A stretch of DNA of 64,000 nt from an uncultured Mediterraneibacter sp. (GCA_934309345.1 CAKRDD010000004.1:1-64000); one strand, 5' to 3'; counted from the first letter of the stretch, positions 25,441 through 34,944 are shown. A program made the numbers and translations. The notes: generated by a model from the sequence alone, not told the origin.

Positions 25441-25911
25441 TTAGAAACGATAGTGAGCAAACGCCTTGTTTGCTTCTGCCATCTTGTGCATGTCTTCTTT
25501 TCTCTTAACAGCTCCACCTGTGTTGTTAGCTGCATCAAGAATCTCGTTTGCCAGTCTTTCTTCCTGTGTCTTCTCGCCTCTCTGACGTGAATACATAGTT
25601 AACCAGCGAAGTGCGAGTGCCTGTCTTCTGTCAGCTCTAACCTCGATCGGTACCTGGTATGTTGCTCCACCGATACGTCTTGCTTTAACTTCAAGAACTG
25701 GCATCATGTTGTTCATAGCCTCTTCAAACACTTCAATAGCCGGCTTCTCAGCCTTAGCTTCTACTCTTTCAAATGCTCCGTATACAATCTTCTGTGCTAC
25801 GCCTTTCTTACCATCAAGCATGATGTTGTTGATAAGTTTGGTAACAACTTTATTGTTGTATATTGGATCCGCTAATACATCTCTCTTCTGAGTATGTCCT
25901 TTACGTGGCAC
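25441..25911 (-). CDS. rpsG: 30S ribosomal protein S7
   Basis: A 156-residue S7, the primary binding protein of the 16S rRNA 3' domain and head of the 30S subunit. The expected opening PRKGHTQKRDVLADPIYNNK starts at a GTG (25911) preceded by AAGGAGG; the ATG seven codons upstream overlaps that ribosome binding site and is rejected. In Proteobacteria S7 represses its own operon. A 210-base gap to rpsL (25912-26121) could hold such a control site, but I see no clear structure in it. Confidence 0.96.
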   Translation of the reverse strand: MPRKGHTQKRDVLADPIYNNKVVTKLINNIMLDGKKGVAQKIVYGAFERVEAKAEKPAIEVFEEAMNNMMPVLEVKARRIGGATYQVPIEVRADRRQALALRWLTMYSRQRGEKTQEERLANEILDAANNTGGAVKRKEDMHKMAEANKAFAHYRF

Positions 25912-26121
25912 GGTCCTTCCCTCCTTAATCATATTTTCCGGTTTTCCGGGATTAATTCATCGGTACTCACATGTGTCTTTCTATGAGATCACATTCCATG
26001 TGCTCGCAGCCGCGAAATCTATATAGCATCCGCAACCTACGACTAATCATAGTTCTGTTTGTGATACGATTTAACTATTAGTTACACTTATCTAAAATAC
26101 TATACTGCGATCCGCGACTTC

Positions 26122-26541
26122 TTATTTAGCGTCTTTTGGTCTCTTAGCACCGTATTTAGAACGAGCCTGTCTTCTCTTAGCAACACCTGCTGTATCAAGT
26201 GTTCCACGGATAATGTGGTATCTTGTACCTGGCAGGTCCTTAACTCTTCCTCCACGGATCATAACAACGCTATGCTCCTGAAGGTTGTGTCCTTCACCTG
26301 GAATGTAGCTTGTTACTTCGATTCCGTTTGACAGACGAACTCTGGCGATCTTTCTCAGAGCTGAGTTAGGCTTCTTAGGTGTAGCTGTCTTAACTGCTGT
26401 ACATACACCTCTCTTCTGTGGTGCAGAAACATCAGTTGCACGTTTCTTCAGGGAGTTATATCCTTTCTGAAGTGCCGGTGCTGTAGATTTCTTCTCAGAA
26501 GTCTGACGTCCTTTTCTAACTAACTGGTTAAATGTTGGCAT
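26122..26541 (-). CDS. rpsL: 30S ribosomal protein S12
   Basis: A 139-residue S12 of the decoding centre. MPTFNQLVRKGR, TATPKKPNSALRK, GHNLQEHSVVMIRGGRVKDL and YGAKRPK are all standard. The lysines of the PKKPNSA and GRVKDLPG motifs, where streptomycin-resistance changes occur, are the usual ones. The ATG at 26541 follows AGGAGGTG; two extra upstream codons are rejected. It is the first gene of the str operon. A small hairpin (CCTTG/CAAGG around 26567-26594) precedes the ribosome binding site. Confidence 0.97.
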   Translation of the reverse strand: MPTFNQLVRKGRQTSEKKSTAPALQKGYNSLKKRATDVSAPQKRGVCTAVKTATPKKPNSALRKIARVRLSNGIEVTSYIPGEGHNLQEHSVVMIRGGRVKDLPGTRYHIIRGTLDTAGVAKRRQARSKYGAKRPKDAK

Positions 26542-26663
26542 TCTTTTCACCTCCTATGAATTATTCGTTACCTTGGGCTTATGCCTCAAGGGGCTGCGGA
26601 TAATTAAGTCATTATCCTTATTTGCGCATCAAAAAGACATTGCCTTTTTCCACACGCTCGTTT

Positions 26664-26692
26664 AGTTTATTACGTTTAGCGCCGAAAGTCAA
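26664..26692 (-). promoter_or_regulatory. Promoter of the str operon
   Basis: On the minus strand TTGACT (26692-26687), 17 bases, TAAACT (26669-26664). The untranslated leader to rpsL is about 115 bases. Confidence 0.6.
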
Positions 26693-26727
26693 GGCTTTTT
26701 TCGCATTTTTCGTATTATTTTCCATAC

Positions 26728-26779
26728 AAAAATAACAGATGGCACTCTCTTTTTTTCAGAGAAACCATCTGTTATTTTT
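26728..26779 (-). terminator. Intrinsic terminator of proS
   Basis: Arms 26728-26742 and 26765-26779 pair over 15 bp (AAAAATAACAGATGG) and are A/T-rich at the base, directly after the proS stop. It has A-tract/T-tract symmetry and may work in both directions. Confidence 0.8.
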
Positions 26780-26781
26780 AA

Positions 26782-28218
26782 TTAATATGCCTTACCCCAG
26801 TATACCATATGCTTCGCCGGCTTTCCGCAGCAGATACATACGTCTGAGAGATGATCTTCCTCTTCCGGAATACATCTTGATGTAGCTCCGCCTGTCTGAG
26901 CTTTGATCTCATCTTCACAGGCTTCGTCTCCACACCACATTGCTTTGATGAATCCAAGGTTCTCATTGAACTTCTCATTCATCTCATCCATTGTTGTTGC
27001 TTCATTGATATGAGAATCAAGGAATGCTTTCGCTCTTTCGAACATATCATTCTGCATTGTCTCAAGAACTTCAGCAAGTTTTGTTGTAAGCTCGTCCAGA
27101 GAAACAATGATTTTCTCTCTTGTATCACGGCGTACGATAACTGCCTGGTTGTTCTCGATATCTTTCGGTCCGATCTCGATACGTGTCGGGATTCCAAGGA
27201 TCTCCTGTCCGCTGAACTTCCATCCAGGTGCTTTATCAGAATCGTCAATCTTTACTTTGTATCCTGCTGCCTTCAGTGTATCAACGAGTTCATTTGCCTT
27301 ATCAAGAACACCTTCTTTATGCTGGGCGATCGGAATGATCATTGTCTGTACCGGTGCGATTCTCGGTGGAATAACAAGTCCGCTGTCATCTCCGTGTACC
27401 ATGATCAGCGCACCGATGATTCTTGTGGACAATCCCCAGGATGTCTCATATACTTCGTGAAGTTCGTTATTCTTATCAGAATACTGAATACCGAATGCAC
27501 TTGGGAAGGAGCTTCCGAAGAAGTGGCTTGTTGCTGACTGCAGTGCTTTTCCATCATGCATCAGAGCTTCGATCGTGTAAGTATCCTGTGCTCCTGCGAA
27601 TTTCTCGCTCTCTGTCTTACGTCCGGAAACTACCGGAATTGCAAGAACATCCTGCACAAAGTCTCTGTAGACTCTCCACATCTGTTTTGTACGTTCTTCT
27701 GCTTCTTCGTATGTTGCATGGATTGTATGTCCTTCCTGCCACAGGAACTCTCTGGAACGAAGGAACGGTCTTGTTGTCTTCTCCCAACGAAGAACGGAAC
27801 ACCACTGATTCCATACCTTAGGAAGATCACGGTAAGACTGAACTGTCTTGCTCCAGACATCACAGAACAGTGTCTCAGATGTAGGACGGATACAGAATCT
27901 CTCCTGAAGCTCTTCCAATCCACCATGTGTTACCCATGCAACTTCCGGAGCAAATCCTTCGATATGATCCTTTTCCTTCTGAAGAAGGCTTTCCGGGATC
28001 ATAACCGGAAGGTATACATTCTCTACTCCTGTCTCTTTGAAACGTGCATCCAGGTTCTTCTGAATATTCTCCCACAGAGCATATCCGTTCGGAAGGTAAT
28101 TCATACATCCTTTAACGCCTGAATAATCACACAGTTTTGCTTCACGCACAACGTCTGTATACCACTGAGCGAAATCTTCTTCTCTGGCAGTGATATTCTG
28201 TACTAATTTCTTTGCCAT
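26782..28218 (-). CDS. proS: Prolyl-tRNA synthetase, archaeal/eukaryotic-like type
   Basis: A 478-residue class II synthetase charging tRNA-Pro. It is the short form without the bacterial editing insertion, as found in many Clostridia and Bacteroidetes. Motif 2 and adjacent sequence are clear (RPTSETLF, RWEKTTRPFLRSREFLWQEG). The C terminus carries cysteines of a zinc-binding-like domain (CIPEEEDHLSDVCICCGK) and ends in the invariant tyrosine (YWGKAY). The ATG at 28218 follows AAAGGAG. It is preceded by a T-box leader, so transcription should respond to uncharged tRNA-Pro. Confidence 0.95.
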   Translation of the reverse strand: MAKKLVQNITAREEDFAQWYTDVVREAKLCDYSGVKGCMNYLPNGYALWENIQKNLDARFKETGVENVYLPVMIPESLLQKEKDHIEGFAPEVAWVTHGGLEELQERFCIRPTSETLFCDVWSKTVQSYRDLPKVWNQWCSVLRWEKTTRPFLRSREFLWQEGHTIHATYEEAEERTKQMWRVYRDFVQDVLAIPVVSGRKTESEKFAGAQDTYTIEALMHDGKALQSATSHFFGSSFPSAFGIQYSDKNNELHEVYETSWGLSTRIIGALIMVHGDDSGLVIPPRIAPVQTMIIPIAQHKEGVLDKANELVDTLKAAGYKVKIDDSDKAPGWKFSGQEILGIPTRIEIGPKDIENNQAVIVRRDTREKIIVSLDELTTKLAEVLETMQNDMFERAKAFLDSHINEATTMDEMNEKFNENLGFIKAMWCGDEACEDEIKAQTGGATSRCIPEEEDHLSDVCICCGKPAKHMVYWGKAY

Positions 28219-28261
28219 TGTTCTTCTCCTTTTCATTTTTGCATTGCTGCCTCTGACAGCA

Positions 28262-28557
28262 GTTTGCTTTTACTTAAATATAAAAAATCGCCGGGATATC
28301 GCATCCCCACGATAGGGACCGAATATCTCCGGCGGTACCACCCTAATTAATGCAATACATCAATTTTATAATTAAAATCAACACAACTTGATCTCTGTAT
28401 CTGCATTCACTTTCTTCTCCTTTAACGCAGGACCTACGCTGTACTTTCATACAGGGACTCCCGGGCCGGTTCCATACCGTAATGCAAAGGCTCTCACCTG
28501 CCGCCTTCTCTCTGAAGCATGCTGCGTATCTACTATTCCCGTTCAACGTCAGTTATC
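28262..28557 (-). promoter_or_regulatory. T-box riboswitch leader of proS (tRNA-Pro sensing)
   Basis: The minus-strand leader has all T-box parts. There is a GA-rich stem I motif (CAGAGAGAAGG, about 28513-28503). A GGAG-flanked segment near 28475-28460 contains CCC/CCG, i.e. a proline specifier (the exact triplet is not certain). The conserved T-box AGGGTGGTACCGC (28344-28332) follows. A competing terminator ends in TTTTTT (about 28335-28284). Uncharged tRNA-Pro would stabilise the antiterminator and let transcription enter proS. Confidence 0.92.
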
Positions 28558-28564
28558 AAATGAA

Positions 28565-28593
28565 ATTCTAACTGATAAAACACCCGCTGTCAA
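28565..28593 (-). promoter_or_regulatory. Promoter of the proS T-box leader
   Basis: On the minus strand TTGACA (28593-28588), 17 bases, TAGAAT (28570-28565). Near-consensus, as expected for a gene controlled by attenuation. It overlaps the intergenic end just 3' of telA. Confidence 0.8.
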
Positions 28594-28604
28594 GCCAAAA
28601 AGCT

Positions 28605-29738
28605 TTATCCTCTGATTTCCAGAAGCTTTGCTTTCAATTCATTTTCCATGTTGCGAAGTTCTGCCTCCGCTTCACGGCGTTTTTCTCTTCCTTCTCTCTG
28701 AATGTTCATCACTTCATCTAATGTAGAAATCAGCGATTCATTTGTTGCTTTCAATGTCTCAAGGTCTGCAATTCCTCTTTCAGACTCTTTTGCAGTCTCA
28801 ATTGTGGACATTTTTAATGTCTCTGCATTCTTCTTCAGCAGTTCATTGGTCATATCCGTCACCTGTCTCTGTGCTGCCGCAGCCTGTGAAGAATGTTCCA
28901 CCCCAAGTGCAAGAAGCATCTGGCTCTTCCACAACGGGATCGTATTCACGATTGTAGACTGGATCTTCTCTACCATCTGTGTATCATTATTCTGAACCAG
29001 ACGGATCTGTGGTGCGGTCTGGATGGAGATCATTCTCGTCAGTTCAAGATCATGCAGTTTCTTCTCAAAACGGTTGCACATCGAATCCAGATCTTTCGCC
29101 GCCTGGGCATCTTCCGGGAGACCGCTTGCCTGAGCTTTGCTCATCAATTCAGCAAGCTGTGTACTTCTTACTTCTTCCAGTTTTTTCTTTCCTGCAAGAA
29201 TATACATAGAAAGCTCTTTAAAATAAGTAAGATTCAGATCATACATTTTATCGAGTATCGCAACATCTTTCAGCAGCTGCACCTGATGGTTGTCCAGTGC
29301 TTTCACGATCTGATTCACATTTTCTTCAGCTTTCGAATACTTTGCCTTCATAGATTCAACTTTATTCGATGCTTTCTTAAATATTCCAAGAAATCCTTTG
29401 CTCTCTTCTTCATCAAAACTCTTCAGTTCAGTTACAACATTCGTAAGCAGTGTACCAACTTCTCCCAGATCCTTTGACTTCACATTTTCCAAAGCACTTT
29501 CTGAGAAATCTGCCATCTTTTTCTGTGTACCTGCGCCATACTGAAGAATCATAGAAGAATTCGTCAGATCGATCTGCTGTGCAAATGCATCTACCATCCT
29601 GCGCTCTTCTTCTGTCAGGATCGTATCATCCAGCTTCGGTTCTTCCGGCTGCACCACCGGTTTCTTTTCTTCTTCCGCCTGAAACGGTTCCAGTGTCAGT
29701 GTTGGCACTGTACTTACATCCTTGAACTCATCACTCAT
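28605..29738 (-). CDS. TelA-family toxic anion resistance protein
   Basis: A 377-residue cytoplasmic, highly helical protein of the TelA family (YaaN in Bacillus). After a charged low-complexity N terminus (to about 40), long amphipathic helices carry the family core (GFLGIFKKASNKVESMKAKY, QVQLLKDVAILDKMYDLNL, IPLWKSQMLLALG). Members are associated with tellurite and cell-wall antibiotic tolerance, but the biochemical role is unknown. The ATG at 29738 follows GGAGG. It lies 57 bases after xpaC in the same orientation, the usual xpaC-telA operon. Confidence 0.88.
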   Translation of the reverse strand: MSDEFKDVSTVPTLTLEPFQAEEEKKPVVQPEEPKLDDTILTEEERRMVDAFAQQIDLTNSSMILQYGAGTQKKMADFSESALENVKSKDLGEVGTLLTNVVTELKSFDEEESKGFLGIFKKASNKVESMKAKYSKAEENVNQIVKALDNHQVQLLKDVAILDKMYDLNLTYFKELSMYILAGKKKLEEVRSTQLAELMSKAQASGLPEDAQAAKDLDSMCNRFEKKLHDLELTRMISIQTAPQIRLVQNNDTQMVEKIQSTIVNTIPLWKSQMLLALGVEHSSQAAAAQRQVTDMTNELLKKNAETLKMSTIETAKESERGIADLETLKATNESLISTLDEVMNIQREGREKRREAEAELRNMENELKAKLLEIRG

Positions 29739-29795
29739 ACTAATCCTCCATTTCTGTTTGTAACTGTTTTGATTCCTTATCTGTTTGGGATATCA

Positions 29796-31052
29796 TTATT
29801 TTTTCAGCCCGTCTTCTGTCAGACCTTCCTGTGCAAGCATTGTATGAAGCACTGAAATATCTGAAGATACATCCCATGCTGTATCCTGGAACAGGCTGTC
29901 CAATAATTTCTCAAATGCAATATTCAATGTATCTATCGTATCTTCAATCTCTTTCTTGGAAGAAATGATATTCTCTCCCTGTACCGGCTGTGCGTCCAGC
30001 TCTTCATACGCTTCAAGAAGTTTCATCGTTGTCGGAAGATAATAATCCATCATTCTTCGCATATCATTCACAGAATCCGGATTCTGCTCCACGCGGTCAA
30101 AAATACGATCCACAAGCAGTTCCATGCGGGAAATCTTTGCTGAGATCACTTCTCCCGGAATTGCGTCATTCGCCGCCTTGATCCTTCTCACATATTCATC
30201 CCCTGCCTGTACAATCTTCTGTACTTCAGGTGAAAGTCTGTCATACTCTTCCTGCATCTTTTTCTGAGCAGCCTGCTCTTCTGCCTTACGCTGTTTCATA
30301 TCTTCCATAAGGGCTGTATACTGGTTCCATGCATGGTCACTGACCATCAGGCATGATTCTTTCTCATCCAAATGTCCCTGGCAGAACCAGCCTTTTGTAA
30401 TCATTTTTTTCACATCCTTCAGAACCTTTCTGACATCTCGTCCTGTCGCAGAAGCAATTTCCTTAATATCACAAAATTCCCGGTCTCTCAGAACAGATAC
30501 ATATTGGCGAAACCTTCCCACAGTTCGTACCATATCTACTCCTACATAAGTCATCACTGCAAAAGATATGAAAGCAACCGCAAAAATCCCAATGATCAGA
30601 CCACTGACTACATCAAACGCCGTGAGCACGCTTCCGATCAAAGTGATGATAAGAAAAATAACAGAAGTTACTCCAAACACAGCTCCTGTCGCTGCCAGAA
30701 AAGTTCCACCGATCTTTACTGAAGTTCCTTTGAGATATCTTGGGCTCACCGGTACCGGACGATTCTGACTATAATTTCTCATTTCCGACATCTTCGGTCC
30801 CTGATTCGGACGATATCTCTGGTTTTCTGCCCCCGACCTGCTTCCGGCATTCTTTGTATTTCCATATAATGGCTGTCCGGTCTTCGGATCTCTGTACCAG
30901 CCACCATTTTTAATCCCTGCTGAGACACAGTCCATCGCATGGTTCACCGTATCAGACACCATCTGGTTCAGTCTGCTGTAATCTTTTGTATCAATTGCAT
31001 CCTGTATTGTCTGCTTTATCTCTTCTCCAAAATGTTCCCAGTCATTATTCAT
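29796..31052 (-). CDS. XpaC-like 5-bromo-4-chloroindolyl phosphate hydrolysis protein
   Basis: A 418-residue protein. The N-terminal third is polar (NNDWEHFGEEIKQTIQDAID) and holds a GWYRDPKTGQPLYG tag. Two transmembrane helices follow at about 125-180 (GGTFLAATGAVFGVTSVIFL and the next hydrophobic run). The C-terminal half is coiled coil. This arrangement and the telA partner mark the XpaC family, named for an indolyl-phosphate hydrolysis phenotype; true phosphatase activity is doubtful. The ATG at 31052 follows AAGGAG; the longer frame from 31094 has no ribosome binding site. A TATAAT (31105-31100, minus strand) lies upstream. The gene is divergent from the pseudouridine synthase. Confidence 0.85.
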   Translation of the reverse strand: MNNDWEHFGEEIKQTIQDAIDTKDYSRLNQMVSDTVNHAMDCVSAGIKNGGWYRDPKTGQPLYGNTKNAGSRSGAENQRYRPNQGPKMSEMRNYSQNRPVPVSPRYLKGTSVKIGGTFLAATGAVFGVTSVIFLIITLIGSVLTAFDVVSGLIIGIFAVAFISFAVMTYVGVDMVRTVGRFRQYVSVLRDREFCDIKEIASATGRDVRKVLKDVKKMITKGWFCQGHLDEKESCLMVSDHAWNQYTALMEDMKQRKAEEQAAQKKMQEEYDRLSPEVQKIVQAGDEYVRRIKAANDAIPGEVISAKISRMELLVDRIFDRVEQNPDSVNDMRRMMDYYLPTTMKLLEAYEELDAQPVQGENIISSKKEIEDTIDTLNIAFEKLLDSLFQDTAWDVSSDISVLHTMLAQEGLTEDGLKK

Positions 31053-31166
31053 TGATGTTCTCCTTAAAAGCTTGACCTGATTCATTCGAATCATGTATCA
31101 TTATAACACTATTAATTCTCAGTTTAGACGCAACTTTATCGATTGTCAAGAAAGAAGGATACAACT

Positions 31167-31835
31167 ATGATTTCATCACTTACCCCTGAAATAATATATG
31201 AGGACAAAGACATTATCGTCTGTCATAAACCTGCCGGGATTCCTACCCAGAGCAGCCGCATTGGCACAAAAGATATGGTCAGTATTTTAAAAAATCATCT
31301 GATAAAAAAGACTACTAAAAAATGCGCTTCACGCGAACCTTATCTTGCTGTCATCCATCGTCTGGATCAACCGGTAGAAGGACTTCTTGTTTTTGCAAAA
31401 ACACCTGCCGCCGCAAAAGAACTTTCCCGCCAGCTTACCACTTCCGGTTTTGGGAAATATTACCGTGCACAGGCTCTTGGCATTTTCGAACACAACGAGG
31501 GAACTTTAGAAGACTATCTTGTAAAAGACGGACGAACCAACACCTCCCGTGTCTGTGAAGAAAATCTGCCTGATGCAAAGTATGCACGACTTCATTATAA
31601 AGTAATCCATACAGGTACACTTCCTTCTGGTGAACCTTTTTCCCAACTGGAAATTCATCTGGATACCGGGCGTCACCATCAGATCCGCGTGCAGTTTGCA
31701 CATGCCGGACACCCTCTGATCGGGGATCGGAAATATGGCACTGCCGCATGTACTTCACGGCAGTTGATGCTCTGTGCCTGCCGGCTGGAATTCACGCATC
31801 CGGCTACCGGTGAAAAAATGGTTTTTCATTTATAA
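31167..31835 (+). CDS. RluA-family RNA pseudouridine synthase
   Basis: A 222-residue single-domain synthase without an S4 domain. The catalytic aspartate is in HRLDQPVEGLLVFAKT; this family usually reads HRLDxxTSG, so the segment after the Asp is unusual but occurs in Lachnospiraceae homologues. VCHKPAGIPTQ and LDTGRHHQIRVQFAHAGHPL are the other conserved blocks. It isomerises a uridine in rRNA or tRNA; the target is unknown. The ATG at 31167 follows GAAGGA; a TTG at 31143 is rejected. It is a single gene ending at a strong bidirectional terminator. Confidence 0.88.
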   Translation: MISSLTPEIIYEDKDIIVCHKPAGIPTQSSRIGTKDMVSILKNHLIKKTTKKCASREPYLAVIHRLDQPVEGLLVFAKTPAAAKELSRQLTTSGFGKYYRAQALGIFEHNEGTLEDYLVKDGRTNTSRVCEENLPDAKYARLHYKVIHTGTLPSGEPFSQLEIHLDTGRHHQIRVQFAHAGHPLIGDRKYGTAACTSRQLMLCACRLEFTHPATGEKMVFHL

Positions 31836-31839
31836 GACA

Positions 31840-31883
31840 AAAGGAAAAGTGCAGTGATCGGGCAATCACTGCACTTTTCCTTT
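31840..31883. terminator. Bidirectional terminator between the pseudouridine synthase gene and spoVG
   Basis: A perfect 19-bp stem, arms 31840-31858 and 31865-31883, with a six-base loop and A/T runs on both outer sides. It serves the convergent genes on either side. Confidence 0.88.
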
Positions 31884-31960
31884 CGCCTGTTTCCTATCTA
31901 TTGTATTAGCCCTGCCTTTACTTGTGTCATTCATCCAAATAAGAGCAGCACCACAATACC

Positions 31961-32251
31961 CTACATCTCGTCAACAACCAGCGGCTCCGGCTCTTCTTCA
32001 AGTGCCTGCTGATATCTTGTAAGAATTGTTGACTGAATTCGTTCTCTTGTTCCTGAATTGATCGGATGTGCGATATCACGATACTCTCCATCTAATGCTT
32101 TTTTACTTGGCATTGCAATGAAAAGACCCTTTTCGCCTTCGATCACTTTGATATCATGAACAACAAACTCCTCATCAATTGTGATAGATACTACTGCTTT
32201 CAGCTTTCCCTCTTTCGCAACTTTACGTACACGTACATCTGTAATCTGCAT
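31961..32251 (-). CDS. spoVG: SpoVG, septation/sporulation regulator and RNA-binding protein
   Basis: A 96-residue SpoVG. MQITDVRVRKV, FVVHDIKVIEGEKGLFIAMP and the helix with YRDIAHPINSGTRERIQ are family signatures. It is a conserved Firmicute nucleic-acid-binding regulator affecting septation and virulence or sporulation programmes depending on species. The ATG at 32251 follows AAGGGG; eleven extra upstream codons are rejected. It is downstream of glgCD in the same direction. A small ACCCT/AGGGT hairpin in the gap (about 32296-32311) is a weak terminator candidate. Its presence fits a spore-forming lineage but does not prove sporulation. Confidence 0.94.
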   Translation of the reverse strand: MQITDVRVRKVAKEGKLKAVVSITIDEEFVVHDIKVIEGEKGLFIAMPSKKALDGEYRDIAHPINSGTRERIQSTILTRYQQALEEEPEPLVVDEM

Positions 32252-32328
32252 ATTACAGTTCCCCTTTCTCTTTTGCATTATCACGGAATATGAATACCCT
32301 TTTTCAGGGTTTTCGTGCTTATCTTGGC

Positions 32329-33447
32329 TTATAATGCATATCTTTCATTCTTTTCAACAACTATTTTAATTCCGTCTTCCCCTACATGTCTTGTATTCGC
32401 ACGGATCGTATCCCTGCTCTCTACAATACAGTTCTCAATGTATGTATTATCTCCAAGATATACATCATTCAATATGATAGAATTCTTGATCACACAATTA
32501 TTTCCAACAAATACTTTCTTGAAAATAACTGAATTCTCTATCGTTCCATTAATAATACTTCCACTTCCAACCAGACTGTTCTTCACGATCGCGCCCGGAT
32601 TATATTTTGCCGGTGGCTGATCACTCACCTTAGAATATACACTTGGCAGATCCTTGAAGAAATATTTTCTCACTTCCGGTTTCAGGAAATCCATATTCGT
32701 CTTGTAATATGCATCTACTGTTGAAATATTATTCCAATAGCTTTCAATCTTATAACCATAAATCTTCTTTACATTCTTATAACGGATCAGGATATCATTT
32801 ACGAAATCATGTCTCTCTTCTTCTGCACATTGTTCTACAAGATCGATCAGCAGTCTTCTGCGGATCACATAGATTCCTGTAGAGATTGTCTGAGATCTTG
32901 CAATCATCGGTTTTTCTTCAAATTCTTCGATTCTGCAGGATTCATTCATCTTAACTGTTCCGAATCTTGTCGCATCTTCTCCTGCTCCAAGTTCTTTACA
33001 AACAACAGTAATATCTGCTTTCTTCGCAATATGATATTCCAGCACTTTATTATAATCCATCTTATAGACTGCATCGCCTGATGTAATGATCACATAAGGT
33101 TCATGACATCTTCTCAGGAAATCCAGATTCTGATAAATCGCATCTGCTGTTCCTCTGTACCAGTAACCGTTGTCATCTGTGATCGTAGGTGTGAATACAT
33201 ATAATCCACCCTGTTTTCTTCCGAAATCCCACCATTTGGAGGAATTCAGGTGTTCATTCAAAGAACGGGCATTATACTGTGTCAGCACAGCAACTTTCTG
33301 GATATGAGAGTTTGTCATATTACTTAATGTAAAGTCAATTGCGCGATAGCTTCCGGCAACCGGCATTGCTGCTGCCGCACGTCTTGAAGTCAGCTCTTTC
33401 ATCTTTCTGCTGTTACCGCCGGCTAAAATAATTCCTACTGCTCTCAT
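32329..33447 (-). CDS. glgD: Glucose-1-phosphate adenylyltransferase-like subunit GlgD
   Basis: A 372-residue GlgD, the regulatory partner of GlgC in Firmicutes. The nucleotidyltransferase fold is kept, but the N-terminal signature is degraded (ILAGGNSRKMKELTSRRAAA instead of the GlgC GGQGSRLG...KPAV). This agrees with a subunit of low catalytic activity that modulates GlgC. A left-handed beta-helix follows (hexapeptide repeats from about 285). It overlaps glgC by four bases (ATGA), so the two chains are made in ratio and form the heteromeric ADP-glucose pyrophosphorylase. Confidence 0.93.
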   Translation of the reverse strand: MRAVGIILAGGNSRKMKELTSRRAAAAMPVAGSYRAIDFTLSNMTNSHIQKVAVLTQYNARSLNEHLNSSKWWDFGRKQGGLYVFTPTITDDNGYWYRGTADAIYQNLDFLRRCHEPYVIITSGDAVYKMDYNKVLEYHIAKKADITVVCKELGAGEDATRFGTVKMNESCRIEEFEEKPMIARSQTISTGIYVIRRRLLIDLVEQCAEEERHDFVNDILIRYKNVKKIYGYKIESYWNNISTVDAYYKTNMDFLKPEVRKYFFKDLPSVYSKVSDQPPAKYNPGAIVKNSLVGSGSIINGTIENSVIFKKVFVGNNCVIKNSIILNDVYLGDNTYIENCIVESRDTIRANTRHVGEDGIKIVVEKNERYAL

Positions 33448-34718
33448 ACTCTGTCACCTGCCTTTATCAATGTCTCACCGCTTGCAAGTACTCCATCTAT
33501 GTAATCCTCGGATGATGTCACTCCACTGATGGCGGTATTCTTTCCAATCTGTACTCCTCCCGGAATCACTGAATTCTCTCCGATCGTAGCCAGTCCACCA
33601 CTGTAAATATTCGGTTTCATCTTATTCGGAACTTCACTTCCGATTCCGATAGAAACATCATTTCCAATTACCGTGTCTTCTGCTATGATTGCTTTCTCGA
33701 TCACGCAGTTTTCTCCGATCGTAACTCCCTGCATAATAATTGAGTCACGGACTACGCTGCCTTTTCCTATAGTAACACTTCCTCCAAGAACAGAACTGTG
33801 GACTTCTCCGTAAACCTCTGTTCCGTTTGCAATGATACATCTGTCTACGACAGCATTCTCTGCAATATACTGTGGAGGAATATTCGCACTGTTCGTATAG
33901 ATCTTCCAGAATTCTTCATAAAGATTAAACTCCGGAATAATATCGATCAGCTCCATATTCGCTTCCCAGTATGAGCTGAGTGTTCCAACATCTTTCCAAT
34001 ATCCGTTGTACTCATATGCAAACAGCCTGTCCCCTTTTTCATGGCAATATGGAATAATGTGTTTTCCGAAATCACAGTTTGGCTGGTCTTTCAGCTTGAT
34101 CAGTGCCTCTTTGAGAACCGGCCAGCTGAAGATATAGATTCCCATCGATGCCAGATTACTGCTTGGCTTCTCAGGCTTCTCTTCGAATTCTTTGATCCTG
34201 CTGTCCTGATCTGTCACTACAATTCCGAAACGGCTTGCTTCTTCCATCGGCACCGGCATTGCTGCAATTGTCACATCAGCATTGTTTGCCTTGTGGAAAT
34301 CAAGCATCACTTCATAATCCATCTTATAAATATGATCTCCTGAAAGAATCAGTACATAGTCCGGATTATAAGTCTCTATGTAATTCAGATTCTGATAAAT
34401 GGCATTCGCTGTTCCTGTATACCACTCACTGTTTGTACTCTTCTCATATGGTGGGAGAACTGATACACCTCCGACGTTACGGTCCAGATCCCACGGAATT
34501 CCAATTCCAATATGTGTATTCAGACGAAGCGGCTGATACTGTGTCAGTACACCAACCGTATCGATTCCTGAGTTAATACAGTTGCTAAGCGGGAAATCAA
34601 TAATACGGTACTTTCCACCAAAAGCAACTGCTGGTTTTGCAACTTTTGATGTAAGTACTCCAAGTCGACTACCCTGTCCGCCCGCCAGCAGCATGGCAAT
34701 CATTTCCTTCTTATACAT
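33444..34718 (-). CDS. glgC: Glucose-1-phosphate adenylyltransferase catalytic subunit
   Basis: A 424-residue GlgC, making ADP-glucose from ATP and glucose-1-phosphate, the committed step of glycogen synthesis. LLAGGQGSRLGVLT (nucleotide loop), KPAVAFGGKYRIIDF, the catalytic Asp in LSGDHIYKMDY, and FEEKPEKPSSN (substrate binding) are all present. The C-terminal beta-helix covers roughly 290-415. The ATG at 34718 follows GAGGTGA. It is the first gene of glgC-glgD. No other glycogen gene (glgA, glgB, glgP) is in the window. Confidence 0.95.
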   Translation of the reverse strand: MYKKEMIAMLLAGGQGSRLGVLTSKVAKPAVAFGGKYRIIDFPLSNCINSGIDTVGVLTQYQPLRLNTHIGIGIPWDLDRNVGGVSVLPPYEKSTNSEWYTGTANAIYQNLNYIETYNPDYVLILSGDHIYKMDYEVMLDFHKANNADVTIAAMPVPMEEASRFGIVVTDQDSRIKEFEEKPEKPSSNLASMGIYIFSWPVLKEALIKLKDQPNCDFGKHIIPYCHEKGDRLFAYEYNGYWKDVGTLSSYWEANMELIDIIPEFNLYEEFWKIYTNSANIPPQYIAENAVVDRCIIANGTEVYGEVHSSVLGGSVTIGKGSVVRDSIIMQGVTIGENCVIEKAIIAEDTVIGNDVSIGIGSEVPNKMKPNIYSGGLATIGENSVIPGGVQIGKNTAISGVTSSEDYIDGVLASGETLIKAGDRV

Positions 34719-34749
34719 TACGTCACCTCATTTCAAGTAAGCTAAAATC

Positions 34750-34777
34750 ATTATACCATATATTTAGAAATAACAAA
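34750..34777 (-). promoter_or_regulatory. Promoter candidate of glgCD
   Basis: On the minus strand TATAAT (34755-34750), with TTTGTT sixteen bases upstream. The -10 is perfect and the -35 weak. The rest of 34778-34944 is AT-rich, with a plus-strand TATAAT at 34864-34869 that may serve murC. Confidence 0.45.
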
Positions 34778-34944
34778 CATATTTTACAATTTTTTTCATA
34801 CTTTTTTCTCCTTTTTATCAATTTCTACCAAAAAGATCTTCTTTCTTTTTTTTCGATATATAGTATAATATAAACGATATAGAAGATTTATGACTAAAAT
34901 CACAAGTTATTTTATAAAATCTATTAAAGAAGGGGCGTATCTCA

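Noticed and set aside
32329..33447. glgD as a degenerate duplicate (pseudogene) of glgC
   Set aside because: The frame is full length, overlaps glgC by four bases and has the known GlgD pattern of altered catalytic loop; this is a genuine partner subunit.
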